Source: Geodermatophilus bullaregiensis | GTDB lineage: Bacteria > Actinomycetota > Actinomycetes > Mycobacteriales > Geodermatophilaceae | Assembly: GCF_016907675.1 (NCBI RefSeq) | Contig: NZ_JAFBCJ010000001.1 | Coordinates: 3,534,001 to 3,598,000 of the forward strand | Length of the DNA: 64,000 nucleotides | Reading direction: 5' to 3' | Shown: positions 35,717 to 43,653 of the stretch, piece by piece | How positions within the stretch are numbered: the stretch's first letter is position 1 | Layout of the letters: each line of letters begins with the position of its first letter | Notes under the pieces: generated by a model | Told to the model about the DNA's origin: nothing | Database searches by the model: none | What the model saw: only the letters and a program-made list of their open reading frames with translations | Translations under genes and position numbers: made by a program

Positions 35717-37066
35717 TCAGGGAGGTGGCTGCGCCCAGTCGATCCGCGCGGCCAGCACCCGCAGCCGCTCGCCGAGCACCGGGTCCACCGACGCCGCCCA
35801 CGCCACCCGGCCGAGGACGTGGTCGCGGAAGGTCGCCGGGTCGCGGTCGCGCACCTGCGAGGCCCAGCCGTGGACGGCGCAGTTGTGCAGCAGCGCGCGC
35901 AGCGCGTCCCGTTGCGGCCGCGGCAGCGTCGGCCGGTCGTTGACCACGGCGCCCAGCACCTGCTGCCGCCGTCCGGCACCGGCGCTGCGCGTTCTGCGCG
36001 GGTTCACCCGGAGACCCTCGTCCGCGGCGATCGCGGTCACCCGCGCGGCGAAGCGGTCCGAGCGCAGCGACCGCGGGCCGCTGAAGGTCAGGTCGTCGAC
36101 GTAGCGGGTGTAGACGGCACCCGACGCCGCGGCCAGCCCGGCCAGCCGGCGGTCGAGCCGCGCGCACACCAGGTTGGCCAGCGCCGGCGACGTCGGTGCA
36201 CCCTGCGGCAGGTGCGGAACGCCAGCCGCCGCCCGAGCCGGCGGTGCCGGTCGCGGCCGTCGGCGTCCGCGGGCACCGGCACCCGCCGCCACACCGCCGC
36301 GGGCACCACCGTGGTCGCCAGCCCGGTCAGCGCGTGCGCCACCGGCTCGGTCAGCCCGACCACGCCCTGCAGCACACCCCACACCCGGCCGGCCGGGACG
36401 CCGGCGAAGAACGCCTCGAGGTCCATGCCGAGGACGACGTCCGCCCCGGCGTGGGGCAGGGCCGCCGTCCGCACGGACCGCCCGGGGACGCAGCCGTGCG
36501 CCGCCGGGTGCACCGGCACCAGCGCCAGCACGTGCCGCAGCACCCGGCGCTGCGCCTCCCGCAGCCGCGGCTTGGGCGCGGCGAGCAACCGCACCCCGCC
36601 CGCCGGGCGCGGCACCGTTCGCCACCGGTAGTGCCGCAGCGCCTCGTCGTCCGTGGTGCGCCCCCAGGACCGGACGTCGGCGAACCAGGCCAGCTCGCCC
36701 TGGTCGAGGTCGAGCAGCCGGGCGAGCGCGGCGAGGTCGGGGACGTCGGCCACCGGCGCGCGCACCCGGACGGCGCGGGTCGGCACCGGCTGCCGGAGCA
36801 CCACGCGCGGTGGGACGTCGGCCGCCTGGGCGCGCCCAGCCCTCCGTCGCCGTGACGAGGGCGGCGAGCTCGCGCGGCCGGTCGGCCGGGGCGTCGCGGT
36901 AGGTGAGCAGCACCTCGGCGACCAGCGCACCGACCCACCGCGGCGCCCGGGCGTGGCCGAGGGCGACGGCCACGCGGCGCACCGCCTCCCGCCGCCGCCA
37001 CGGCCCGGCGAGGAGTGCGGTGGCGATGCCGGACGCCGTCGCCGCGGCCTGCCGCTCGGGCGTCAC
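35717..37066 (-). pseudogene. Retron-type reverse transcriptase, two frameshifts
   Basis: Three minus-strand segments add up to a ~450-residue RT. 37066 to ~36838 encodes the N-terminus (WVGALVAEVLLTYRDAPADRP). After a +1 shift in the palindrome TGGGCGCGCCCA (36827-36838) a second frame encodes DLDQGELAWFADVRSWGR, LLAAPKPRLREAQRRVLRHV, HGCVPGRS and motif A MDLEAFFAGV (~36409-36426). Near 36219-36223 a -1 shift returns to the first frame for LPQGAPTSPALANL and the catalytic YVDD (36092-36103, RYVDDLTFSGP). All RT motifs survive, so decay is recent or the indels are sequencing errors. No effector gene adjoins. Confidence 0.85.
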
Positions 37067-37317
37067 GTGCGCGACGGGGCGGGCAGCCGCTCCCAGTGGG
37101 AGTCGCCGTCGCGTGCGCGGAGCGCGCCGTCCGGCGGGTGGTGCCGATGGTGGCCGTGACGAACCGCCCCGGGGTCGCCCCGGGGGGACCGGCTCTCGCC
37201 GGTGGTCCTGCCCGTCCCGCCGCGCACGGGCCGCACCGTAGCGGCACCGGCCGACGCCGATGAGTTCCCGTCGCCCGGACCGTCTGCCCTTCGACGGGAC
37301 ACCAGGGAGGGCACGAC
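37067..37317 (-). other. Structured leader upstream of the RT gene
   Basis: On the RT (minus) strand this region can form several stable hairpins: an 8-bp stem CCCCGGGG around CGA (37167-37185), ACCGGC-GAGA-GCCGGT (37188-37203), and a CTCCC-ACT-GGGAG stem near 37104. It also holds the divergent promoter. Retrons carry their msr-msd RNA here, upstream of the RT; hairpins alone do not prove it. Confidence 0.35.
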
Positions 37318-37959
37318 GTGACGACGGACGACGGGATCCGCGCGGCGACGGCGGACGAGCGGCGCGCGCAGGTGGCGCTGTACGGGTCGCTGACCGACGA
37401 GCAGTGGGACGCGCCGAGCCTGTGCGCCGGGTGGCGGGTGCGGGAGGTGCTCGCCCACACCACGATGCCCTTCCGCTACTCGACCGGCCGGGTGCTGCGG
37501 GGGATGGTGCGGGCGCGGGGCAGCTTCGACCGCTTCGCCGACCGCGCCGCGCGCCGCGACGCCGTCGAGCTGACGCCGGCCGACCTGCTCACCTCGCTGC
37601 GCGACAACGTCGACTTCCAGTGGTCCCCGCCGGGCGGCGGGCCGCTCGGTGCCCTGTCGCACGACGTCATCCACGGCCTCGACACCTCCGCCGCGCTCGG
37701 CCTCGACGACCGGTACGCCTCCCCGGAGCGGTGCGCGCTGGTGCTCTCCGGCCTGCAGCCCAGGCAGCTGCGGTTCTTCGGCGTCGACCTCACCGGTGTG
37801 CGGCTGCGGGCGGTCGACGCCGACTGGTCCTACGGCGACGGCGAGGTGGTCGAGGGCCGCGCGCAGGACCTGCTGCTCACCGTGTGCGGCCGCCGGCAGC
37901 GCGCCGGACGGCTGCGTGGTCCGGCGGCCGGACGGCTGGCCGCCGGCTCGCCGGGCTGA
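37318..37959 (+). CDS. Maleylpyruvate isomerase N-terminal / mycothiol-dependent family protein
   Basis: A 213-residue DinB-like four-helix bundle: ERRAQVALYGSLTDEQWDAP, SLCAGWRVREVLAHTTMPF with the metal-binding His, and DVIHGLDTSAALG with the second His. This matches the MDMPI N-terminal domain (TIGR03083) typical of mycothiol-using actinobacteria, which bind a divalent metal and transfer or isomerise thiol adducts. GTG 37318; AGGGA-type ribosome site upstream. Substrate unknown. Confidence 0.85.
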   Translation: MTTDDGIRAATADERRAQVALYGSLTDEQWDAPSLCAGWRVREVLAHTTMPFRYSTGRVLRGMVRARGSFDRFADRAARRDAVELTPADLLTSLRDNVDFQWSPPGGGPLGALSHDVIHGLDTSAALGLDDRYASPERCALVLSGLQPRQLRFFGVDLTGVRLRAVDADWSYGDGEVVEGRAQDLLLTVCGRRQRAGRLRGPAAGRLAAGSPG

Positions 37960-37963
37960 GGCC

Positions 37964-38209
37964 TCAGCCGCGCATCGCCGCGCGGACCTCGCGCAGCGAC
38001 GGGTTGGTCAGGTACCGCCCGCCGACGACGACGGTGGGGGACACCTCCCAGCCCTCCGGGTGCCGCGCGCGGACAGTCGCGGCGGCCTCCGGGTCGTCAG
38101 CGAAGCGCACCGACCGGTGGGGGAGGCGGGTCAGCACCATCGTGGCCCGCAGCTTCGCGGAGTACGGGCAGCCCGGTCTGTAGTAGACGGTGACGGCCTG
38201 GTCGGTCAT
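37964..38209 (-). CDS. Glutaredoxin-like (mycoredoxin-type) protein
   Basis: An 81-residue thioredoxin-fold protein: VTVYYRPGCPYSAKLRATM with the active site CPYS, cis-Pro in EVSPTVVV, and GGRYLTNPSLREV. Size matches actinobacterial mycoredoxin/NrdH-like proteins. Only the first Cys of the CxxC is kept, so a monothiol mechanism acting on mycothiol mixed disulfides is inferred. ATG 38209. Convergent with the MDMPI-type gene, four bases apart. Confidence 0.85.
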   Translation of the reverse strand: MTDQAVTVYYRPGCPYSAKLRATMVLTRLPHRSVRFADDPEAAATVRARHPEGWEVSPTVVVGGRYLTNPSLREVRAAMRG

Positions 38210-38252
38210 GGCAGTTCTCCTCTCGGGACCCGCGGTCACCACGGCCCGTCCC

Positions 38253-39086
38253 TCACCAGCTGCCCTCGGGTGGGGTGAACTGGCTGAGGGAGGACTCCGC
38301 GCCCTGTGGGTCCCGGATCAGCGCGGTGCGGGTCCAGATCCCGTCCTCCGAGTCCAGCACGGTGGCGCCGAGCCGTTCGGCGGTGGCGGCGGCGTCGTCG
38401 CGGTCGGTCACCGTGAAGGTCACGTGCCAGCGGGCCGGCTCACCGGGCCGGACGACGAGGCTGCCGATGACGTCGGCGAAGCCCGGCGGCGCCGACGCCT
38501 GCCGCTCGTGGATGCCCGGGTCGACGGTGGCCGCCAGGTGGTCGCCGTAGCCGGGCACCTGGATCATCACGCCGGCGTCCTGGGCCATGTCGGCGTCGCG
38601 CCAGCCGAACAGCGGGCGGTAGAACGCCATCGCGGCCGCCCGGTCGGGCGTGTGCAGGTCGGAGAAGTTCCAGGTGCCGGGCGTGTTGGTGAGCTGGGCG
38701 CCCGGGCGCCGGCGGACCTGCCAGAGCCGGAACCGCGCCCCCTGCGGATCGGTGCACGCCGCCGTCCGGCCGCCGGGACCGGCGTCCTCGGGGCCGCTGG
38801 TCACCGTGCCGCCCAGGCCGGGGACCTGCGCGGCGGTCGCGTCGGCGTCGTCGACGGCGACGTAGGTGTTCCAGGTCGCGGGGCCCTCGCCCGGCCCGAT
38901 CGCGGCCACGTCCTGCCCGTGGTGCAGCGTCGCGACGAGGTACGTGCCCGGGGCGCCGGGCGGCACCGCGTCGGTGAACGACCAGCCGAACAGGCCGGCG
39001 TAGAAGTCGGCCGCGGCGGCCGGGTCGGGCTGCTCGGTGTCGATCCAGCAGGTCACGCCGTGCGGATAGGTCCGGACCTCGGTCAT
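38253..39086 (-). CDS. VOC family protein, two-domain (Cfp30B-like)
   Basis: A 277-residue protein made of two glyoxalase/bleomycin-resistance (VOC) repeats: GVTCWIDTEQPDPAAAADFY AGLFGW at the start and GTWNFSDLHTPDRAAAMAFY RPLFGW from ~140. The layout matches mycobacterial Cfp30B (27/30-kDa antigen) proteins. VOC folds bind metals and small ligands; the role here is unknown. ATG 39086, GGAGGAGCC upstream. Confidence 0.9.
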   Translation of the reverse strand: MTEVRTYPHGVTCWIDTEQPDPAAAADFYAGLFGWSFTDAVPPGAPGTYLVATLHHGQDVAAIGPGEGPATWNTYVAVDDADATAAQVPGLGGTVTSGPEDAGPGGRTAACTDPQGARFRLWQVRRRPGAQLTNTPGTWNFSDLHTPDRAAAMAFYRPLFGWRDADMAQDAGVMIQVPGYGDHLAATVDPGIHERQASAPPGFADVIGSLVVRPGEPARWHVTFTVTDRDDAAATAERLGATVLDSEDGIWTRTALIRDPQGAESSLSQFTPPEGSW

Positions 39087-39184
39087 GGCTCCTCCACGGG
39101 GGTGGTCGTCGGCACCGTAGGGCGCGCCGGTGACAGGACCGGCTGCCACCGATGAGCCGGGGCCGCCGGCGCGGTCCGCCCACC

Positions 39185-39337
39185 GTGACCCCTCAGGACG
39201 ACGACGCCTCGTCCACCGCCCCCATCGAGGAGGACGGCGCCTTCGCCACCTACCTGACCGTGCCGGGCTCCGCCGAGCCGTTCGGCACCCGGCGGGCGGC
39301 GAGGGTCGCCGTCCACCTGCGGCAGCGCCTGTCCTGA
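39185..39337 (+). CDS. Possible 50-residue hypothetical protein
   Basis: A short frame from GTG 39185 (TPQDDDASSTAPIEEDGAFA ... RVAVHLRQRLS). No family recognised; fills the only gap before galE, 36 bases away. Composition is plausible for a small acidic-to-basic protein. Low certainty. Confidence 0.35.
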   Translation: MTPQDDDASSTAPIEEDGAFATYLTVPGSAEPFGTRRAARVAVHLRQRLS

Positions 39338-39373
39338 CGCGCGGCCCGGCGCCGGGCACGGCAGGCTGGGCCG

Positions 39374-40342
39374 GTGAGCTGGCTGGTCACCGGGGGTGCC
39401 GGGTACGTCGGGGCGCACGTCGTCCACGCGATGGTCGCGGCGGGGGAGGACGTCGTGGTCCTCGACGACCTCTCCACCGGCGACGCCGACCGGCTCGCCG
39501 GCCTGCCGCAGGTGCCGCTGGAGGTCGGCTCGGTGCGGGACCGCGGCACGGTGCGGCGGGTGCTCCGGGAGAAAGGCGTCAGCGGCGTCGTGCACCTGGC
39601 GGGGAAGAAGCAGGTGGCCGAGTCCGTGGCCGACCCGCTGCTCTACTGGGCGGAGAACGTCGAGGGGCTGGTCGCCCTGCTCGAGGGGTGCCGCGCCAAG
39701 GGCGTCACCCGGTTCGTCTTCTCCTCGAGCGCGTCGGTCTACGGCACGCCCGACGCCGACCGCGTTGCCGAGGACACCGCCTGCTGCCCGCTGTCGCCGT
39801 ACGGCCGCACCAAGCTCGCCGGGGAGGACCTGCTGCGCGACTGCGCCGCCTGGGGCCTGACCTCGACCAGCCTGCGCTACTTCAACGTCGCCGGCGCCGC
39901 CGCGCCGGAGCTCGGTGACCGGGGGGCGGCGAACCTCGTGCCGCTGGTCTTCGAGGCGCTCGACGCCGGCCGGCCGCCGCTGCTGTTCGGCGACGACCAC
40001 CCGACGCCCGACGGCAGCTGCGTGCGCGACTTCGTGCACGTCTCCGACGTCGCCCACGCGCACGTGGCCGCCGCCCGCGCGCTGGCCGCGGGACGGCCCG
40101 GCGGCACCTACAACGTCGGCCGCGGCGAGGGCAGCAGCGTGCTGGAGGTGCTGCGCGTCGTCGCCGAGGTCACCGGCGGCGACACCACCCCCCAGGTGAC
40201 CGGCCGCCGTCCCGGTGACGCCGCCCGCGTGGTCGCCGCCGTCGACCGGATCGCCACCGACCTCGGCTTCCGCGCCACCCGCGACCTGCGCGAGATGGTC
40301 ACCAGCGCCTGGACCGCCTGGCGCGCGCTGCAGCCGCTCTGA
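39374..40342 (+). CDS. galE: UDP-glucose 4-epimerase (GalE)
   Basis: A 322-residue extended short-chain dehydrogenase that interconverts UDP-glucose and UDP-galactose. NAD-binding GGAGYVGAHVV (~7-17), active-site Ser in FSSSASVYG, catalytic SPYGRTK (YxxxK), ALRYFN-like TSLRYFNVAGAA, and VRDFVHVSDVAHAHVAA. GTG 39374. A role in cell-wall polysaccharide precursor supply is likely; related UDP-sugar epimerisation is possible. Confidence 0.93.
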   Translation: MSWLVTGGAGYVGAHVVHAMVAAGEDVVVLDDLSTGDADRLAGLPQVPLEVGSVRDRGTVRRVLREKGVSGVVHLAGKKQVAESVADPLLYWAENVEGLVALLEGCRAKGVTRFVFSSSASVYGTPDADRVAEDTACCPLSPYGRTKLAGEDLLRDCAAWGLTSTSLRYFNVAGAAAPELGDRGAANLVPLVFEALDAGRPPLLFGDDHPTPDGSCVRDFVHVSDVAHAHVAAARALAAGRPGGTYNVGRGEGSSVLEVLRVVAEVTGGDTTPQVTGRRPGDAARVVAAVDRIATDLGFRATRDLREMVTSAWTAWRALQPL

Positions 40343-40405
40343 CCTCCTCCGCGGACCTCGTGCTCCGGTCCGCACCGGGGGCGGAGCGCGACCGCGGGAT
40401 CCGCC

Positions 40406-40801
40406 TCAGAAGGCGTCCCCGGTCCGCCAGGCCATCTCCTGCAGGGTCAGCGTGTTGCCGTCCGGGTCGGTGATCCAGGCGTACCGGACACCGCCGCCGA
40501 CGTCGACCACCTCACCGACGTCGACCCCGCGGCCGACCAGGTCGGCGCGTGCCTGCTCGATGTCGGCGACCACCAGGTGCAGACCCCGCAGCGTGCCGGG
40601 CGCCATGTCCTCGTAGGCGGGCAGCCCGGTGCCCATGCCGATCGAGCAGGCCGACCCCGGGGGCGTCAGCTGGACCACCCGCACCCCGTCGAACGGCCGG
40701 ACGTCGACGTCCTCGACGAAGCCGAGCCGGTCGACGTAGAAGGCCTTCGCGCGGTCGACGTCGGTCACCGGGACGGGCACCAGTTCGAGCTTCATCTCCA
40801 C
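40406..40801 (-). CDS. VOC family (glyoxalase-like) protein
   Basis: A 131-residue single-domain VOC protein: LVPVPVTDVDRAKAFYVDRLGF at the start, RGLHLVVADIEQARADLVGRG in the second half, and YAWITDPDGNTLTLQEMAW at the end. GTG 40801 has GGAGGAG seven bases upstream; ATG two codons later is also possible. It stands close behind the deacetylase cluster but in a separate unit, with 100 bases between. Confidence 0.9.
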   Translation of the reverse strand: MEMKLELVPVPVTDVDRAKAFYVDRLGFVEDVDVRPFDGVRVVQLTPPGSACSIGMGTGLPAYEDMAPGTLRGLHLVVADIEQARADLVGRGVDVGEVVDVGGGVRYAWITDPDGNTLTLQEMAWRTGDAF

Positions 40802-40904
40802 CGGGATCTCCTCCTTCTCCGGCGGCGCTGCGCCGCCTGCCGATCGAGACCGCCGGGAGCGCCGGAGCTCATCGCCGCCGGCGCAGCGAGGTCGGGCAGG
40901 GAGG

Positions 40905-41615
40905 TCAGGACGCGGCGGCGAGGACGGCCCGGGCGTCCGCGTCCGCGAGCAGCACCTCGGTCAGCCCGGCCAGCGCCCTCCGCATCTGCGCCACCCCGCC
41001 GAACTGGAAGCCCAGCTGGGTGGCGTAGCGGGCGCAGGCGTCGGCCCGCCGGTCCCGGTCCTGCGGGAGCTCGACGGGGACCAGCCCGCCGGGGAGGTCC
41101 GGTCCGGGGACGGCGTCGGGGTCGCGCAGCACGTAGGGCGAGTCCCGCCACCACAGCACCGGGCGGCCGGTGCCGGCCACCGCGCGCAGCACCTGGAGGT
41201 GGTCGACGTGCGAGCCCAGCGCCTGTGGGGCCAGCCACAGGTCGCCCGGGACGGCGGCCAGCAGGTCGCGCACCGTCGTCCAGATCCCGTCGCCGTCGTG
41301 CACCCCGGCGAAGAGGTCCGCCGCGCTCGTGTACCCCCGGTGCGGCGCCTCGGGCAGGTCCAGGTGCAGCGGCGTCGCGCCGAGCACGGCCATGGCGGCG
41401 GTGTCCTCGGCGCGCCGCAGGGCCATGTAGTCGACGTCGGCGGGCAGTCCCTTGTCCAGCTGGCAGGCCAGCGCGAAGCCGGCCGGGTCCGGCACGCTGC
41501 GCGTGAAGCAGGTGACCACGGTGACCTCGTGCCCGGCGTCGGCCAGCGCGGCGAGCGTGCCGCCGACGGAGAACGCCGCGTCGTCGAGGTGCGGGCTGAC
41601 CGCGGTGACCCGCAT
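40905..41615 (-). CDS. PIG-L family deacetylase (MshB-like fold)
   Basis: A 236-residue zinc-dependent N-acetylglucosaminyl deacetylase fold. Zinc/catalytic motif SPHLDDAAFSVGG (residues ~7-19), and second-shell His pair in GSHVDHLQVL. MshB and LmbE-type enzymes of this family remove the acetyl group from GlcNAc-inositol or similar glycosides. Last gene of a tightly overlapping cluster: its ATG shares bases with the stop of the glycosyltransferase (TGATG). Inferred step: deacetylation of a GlcNAc-bearing conjugate made by the upstream GT. Confidence 0.9.
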   Translation of the reverse strand: MRVTAVSPHLDDAAFSVGGTLAALADAGHEVTVVTCFTRSVPDPAGFALACQLDKGLPADVDYMALRRAEDTAAMAVLGATPLHLDLPEAPHRGYTSAADLFAGVHDGDGIWTTVRDLLAAVPGDLWLAPQALGSHVDHLQVLRAVAGTGRPVLWWRDSPYVLRDPDAVPGPDLPGGLVPVELPQDRDRRADACARYATQLGFQFGGVAQMRRALAGLTEVLLADADARAVLAAAS

Positions 41616-42823
41616 CAGAGCAGGTGCGCGGCCGACCGGAACCGGCAGGAGAGGTCGACGTCGGCCGGCACCGTCCAGCCGTCGTCCGGCGTCGTCCCCG
41701 CCACCTGCCGGTACACCGCGTCGATCGAGCGGGCCAGCACCGGCCACGAGTAGAGCCGGCGCACCTCCTCCAGCGCCGTCGTCGCCAGCCGGGTGCGCAG
41801 GCCGGCGTCGCCCAGCAGCCGCTCCAGGGCGGCGCGCAGCCCGGCGACGTCGCCCGGCTCGTGCAGCAGGCCGTTGTCCTCGTGCCGCAGGCAGTCGACG
41901 ACGCCGACGCTGTCGGTGCTCACCGTGGGCAGCCCGCTGGCCATCGCCTCGAGCAGCGTGTTGCTGAAGCCCTCGCTGTAGGTCGGGCTGACGAAGACGT
42001 CGGCCGAGCGGTAGACCGCGGGCGCCTCGTCCGGCGGCACGTAGCCGAGGAACGTCGTCCGCCCGTCGGCGCGGGCGCGGGCCTCGTCGAGGTCGGGGCC
42101 GATGCCGGAGACGACCAGCCGGACGCCTTCGGGCAGCGCCTCGAGCAGGTCGAGCACGCCCTTGCGGCGGTCCACGCGGCCGTGGAAGAGCAGCACCGGC
42201 GGGTCCTGCAGCGCACCCAGCGGCCGCTCCGCCGGGGTGAACCGGCCGGTGTCGGTGGCGCCGGGGACGATCGTGAACCGCGCCGGGTCCGAGCCGAGGT
42301 TGCCCACCACCTCGTCGCGGAAGCTGGCGCTGCCGATGAGCACCGCGCTCGAGGAGTCGACGACGGCGCGCATGGCGTGCGCGTGGGTGCTGCAGCAGGT
42401 GCCCACCCAGTGCCCGTCGCCGCCCTGGATGCTCACCACGGCCGGCAGCCCGGTCTCCCGCGCGGCGGCCAGCACGGCCAGTCCCGGTGGGTAGCCGTAC
42501 TGGGCGTGCAGCACGTCGAACGGCCGGTCGGCGTGCAGGTCCAGCACCGTGCGCACGATCTCGGCGATGTCGCCCTCCCAGTCGGCCGGGACGACGGTCT
42601 CCCCGCGGCTGGGCAGCGCCACCACCTCGACGCCGTCGGGCACGCGGTCGGCCGGGGGCGGGCCGCCGCCGTAGACGCGGGTGCCGGCCTCGTCGTCGCG
42701 GTACTGGCTGACCAGCACCACCTCGTGGCCGAGCGCGACCAGCTCGCGCAGCAGGTTCTCCGCGTAGACGCTCATCCCGCTCACCGCCGGCCAGTAGCGG
42801 CGGCTGACGAAGCAGACCCTCAC
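41615..42823 (-). CDS. GT4-type glycosyltransferase (MshA-like)
   Basis: A 402-residue GT-B fold retaining glycosyltransferase. N-terminal RVCFVSRRYWPAVSGMSVYA (acceptor domain, GG-like loop), C-terminal LLFHGRVDRRKGVLDLLEAL and the EX7E motif in SPTYSEGFSNTLLEAMASG. In MshA this fold transfers GlcNAc to inositol-3-phosphate; the same cluster encodes an inositol-phosphate synthase and a PIG-L deacetylase, so a parallel reaction is likely. GTG 42823 overlaps the upstream stop by four bases. Confidence 0.92.
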   Translation of the reverse strand: MRVCFVSRRYWPAVSGMSVYAENLLRELVALGHEVVLVSQYRDDEAGTRVYGGGPPPADRVPDGVEVVALPSRGETVVPADWEGDIAEIVRTVLDLHADRPFDVLHAQYGYPPGLAVLAAARETGLPAVVSIQGGDGHWVGTCCSTHAHAMRAVVDSSSAVLIGSASFRDEVVGNLGSDPARFTIVPGATDTGRFTPAERPLGALQDPPVLLFHGRVDRRKGVLDLLEALPEGVRLVVSGIGPDLDEARARADGRTTFLGYVPPDEAPAVYRSADVFVSPTYSEGFSNTLLEAMASGLPTVSTDSVGVVDCLRHEDNGLLHEPGDVAGLRAALERLLGDAGLRTRLATTALEEVRRLYSWPVLARSIDAVYRQVAGTTPDDGWTVPADVDLSCRFRSAAHLL

Positions 42824-43653
42824 GCCGCCTCCGCCGCGCGCAGGGTGGCCATCGCCCGCGGCACCATCTCGTGCGCGCGGTGCCCGTCGCGGGAGAGCTC
42901 CAGGGTGACCAGCCGGTCGTAGGCGGCGTCGCGCAGCGCGCGCAGCACGGCCGGCAGGTCGACGTCGCCCTCGTCGAGCGGCAGGTGGTCGTGCACGCCG
43001 CGGCGCATGCCCTCGACGGCGACCGTGCCCAGGGACGGCGCGAACCGGGCCACCGCCTCCTCCGGCTCGTACGCCCCGGCGACGACGCAGTGCCCGGTGT
43101 CGAGCGCCAGCGCGATGCCGGGTGCCTCGGCGGCCAGCCGCGCCCAGCCGTCGCAGTCCTCGACCAGCATCCCGGGCTCCGGCTCGACGGCGAGGGCACA
43201 GGACCGCCCGCCGTGGCTGTCGACGAGGGCGCGCACGCCGTCGGCCAGCCAGCCCCACGCCGCGTCCCGGTCCACACCGTCCCGGGGCACCCCGGCCCAG
43301 AAGCTCACCGCCTCCGCGCCCAGCACCTCCGCGAGGTCGCAGGCCAGCCGCAGGTAGGCCAGCCGCCGCGCCCGGCCCTCGGCGTCGGCGGTGACCAGCG
43401 TCGGCTCGTGCTTGACCCGCGGGTCGAGCAGGAAGCGCGCGCCGGTCTCCACCATCACGCCCAGGCCCAGCTCGTCGCACCGCCGCCGCACCGCCTCGGC
43501 CCGGGCGAAGGCGTCGTCGGCGAAGGGGTCGAGGTGGACGACGTCGAGGGTCAGCGCCACCCCGGCGTAGCCGCAGTCGGCGAGGAGGGACAGCGCGTCG
43601 GACAGCCGGTGCGAGGTCAGGCCGTTGGTGTTGTAGGCGTACCGCAGGCTCAC
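42820..43653 (-). CDS. Sugar phosphate isomerase/epimerase (TIM barrel)
   Basis: A 277-residue xylose-isomerase-like barrel. Metal ligands are placed in LAVEPEPGMLVED (Glu) and LALDTGHCVVAGA (Asp, His), with a further Glu late in the barrel (LVTLELSRDG). Such enzymes epimerise or isomerise keto-sugars or inosose-type compounds. Overlaps by four bases with both neighbours. Inferred role: shaping the cyclitol or sugar moiety of the cluster product. Confidence 0.88.
   Translation of the reverse strand: MSLRYAYNTNGLTSHRLSDALSLLADCGYAGVALTLDVVHLDPFADDAFARAEAVRRRCDELGLGVMVETGARFLLDPRVKHEPTLVTADAEGRARRLAYLRLACDLAEVLGAEAVSFWAGVPRDGVDRDAAWGWLADGVRALVDSHGGRSCALAVEPEPGMLVEDCDGWARLAAEAPGIALALDTGHCVVAGAYEPEEAVARFAPSLGTVAVEGMRRGVHDHLPLDEGDVDLPAVLRALRDAAYDRLVTLELSRDGHRAHEMVPRAMATLRAAEAA

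Noticed and set aside
40905..42823. Standard mycothiol genes mshA/mshB
   Set aside because: The folds match, but the company (YcaO, TIM barrel, MBL, methyltransferase) and adjacency in one operon are not the usual scattered msh arrangement; symbols were withheld.
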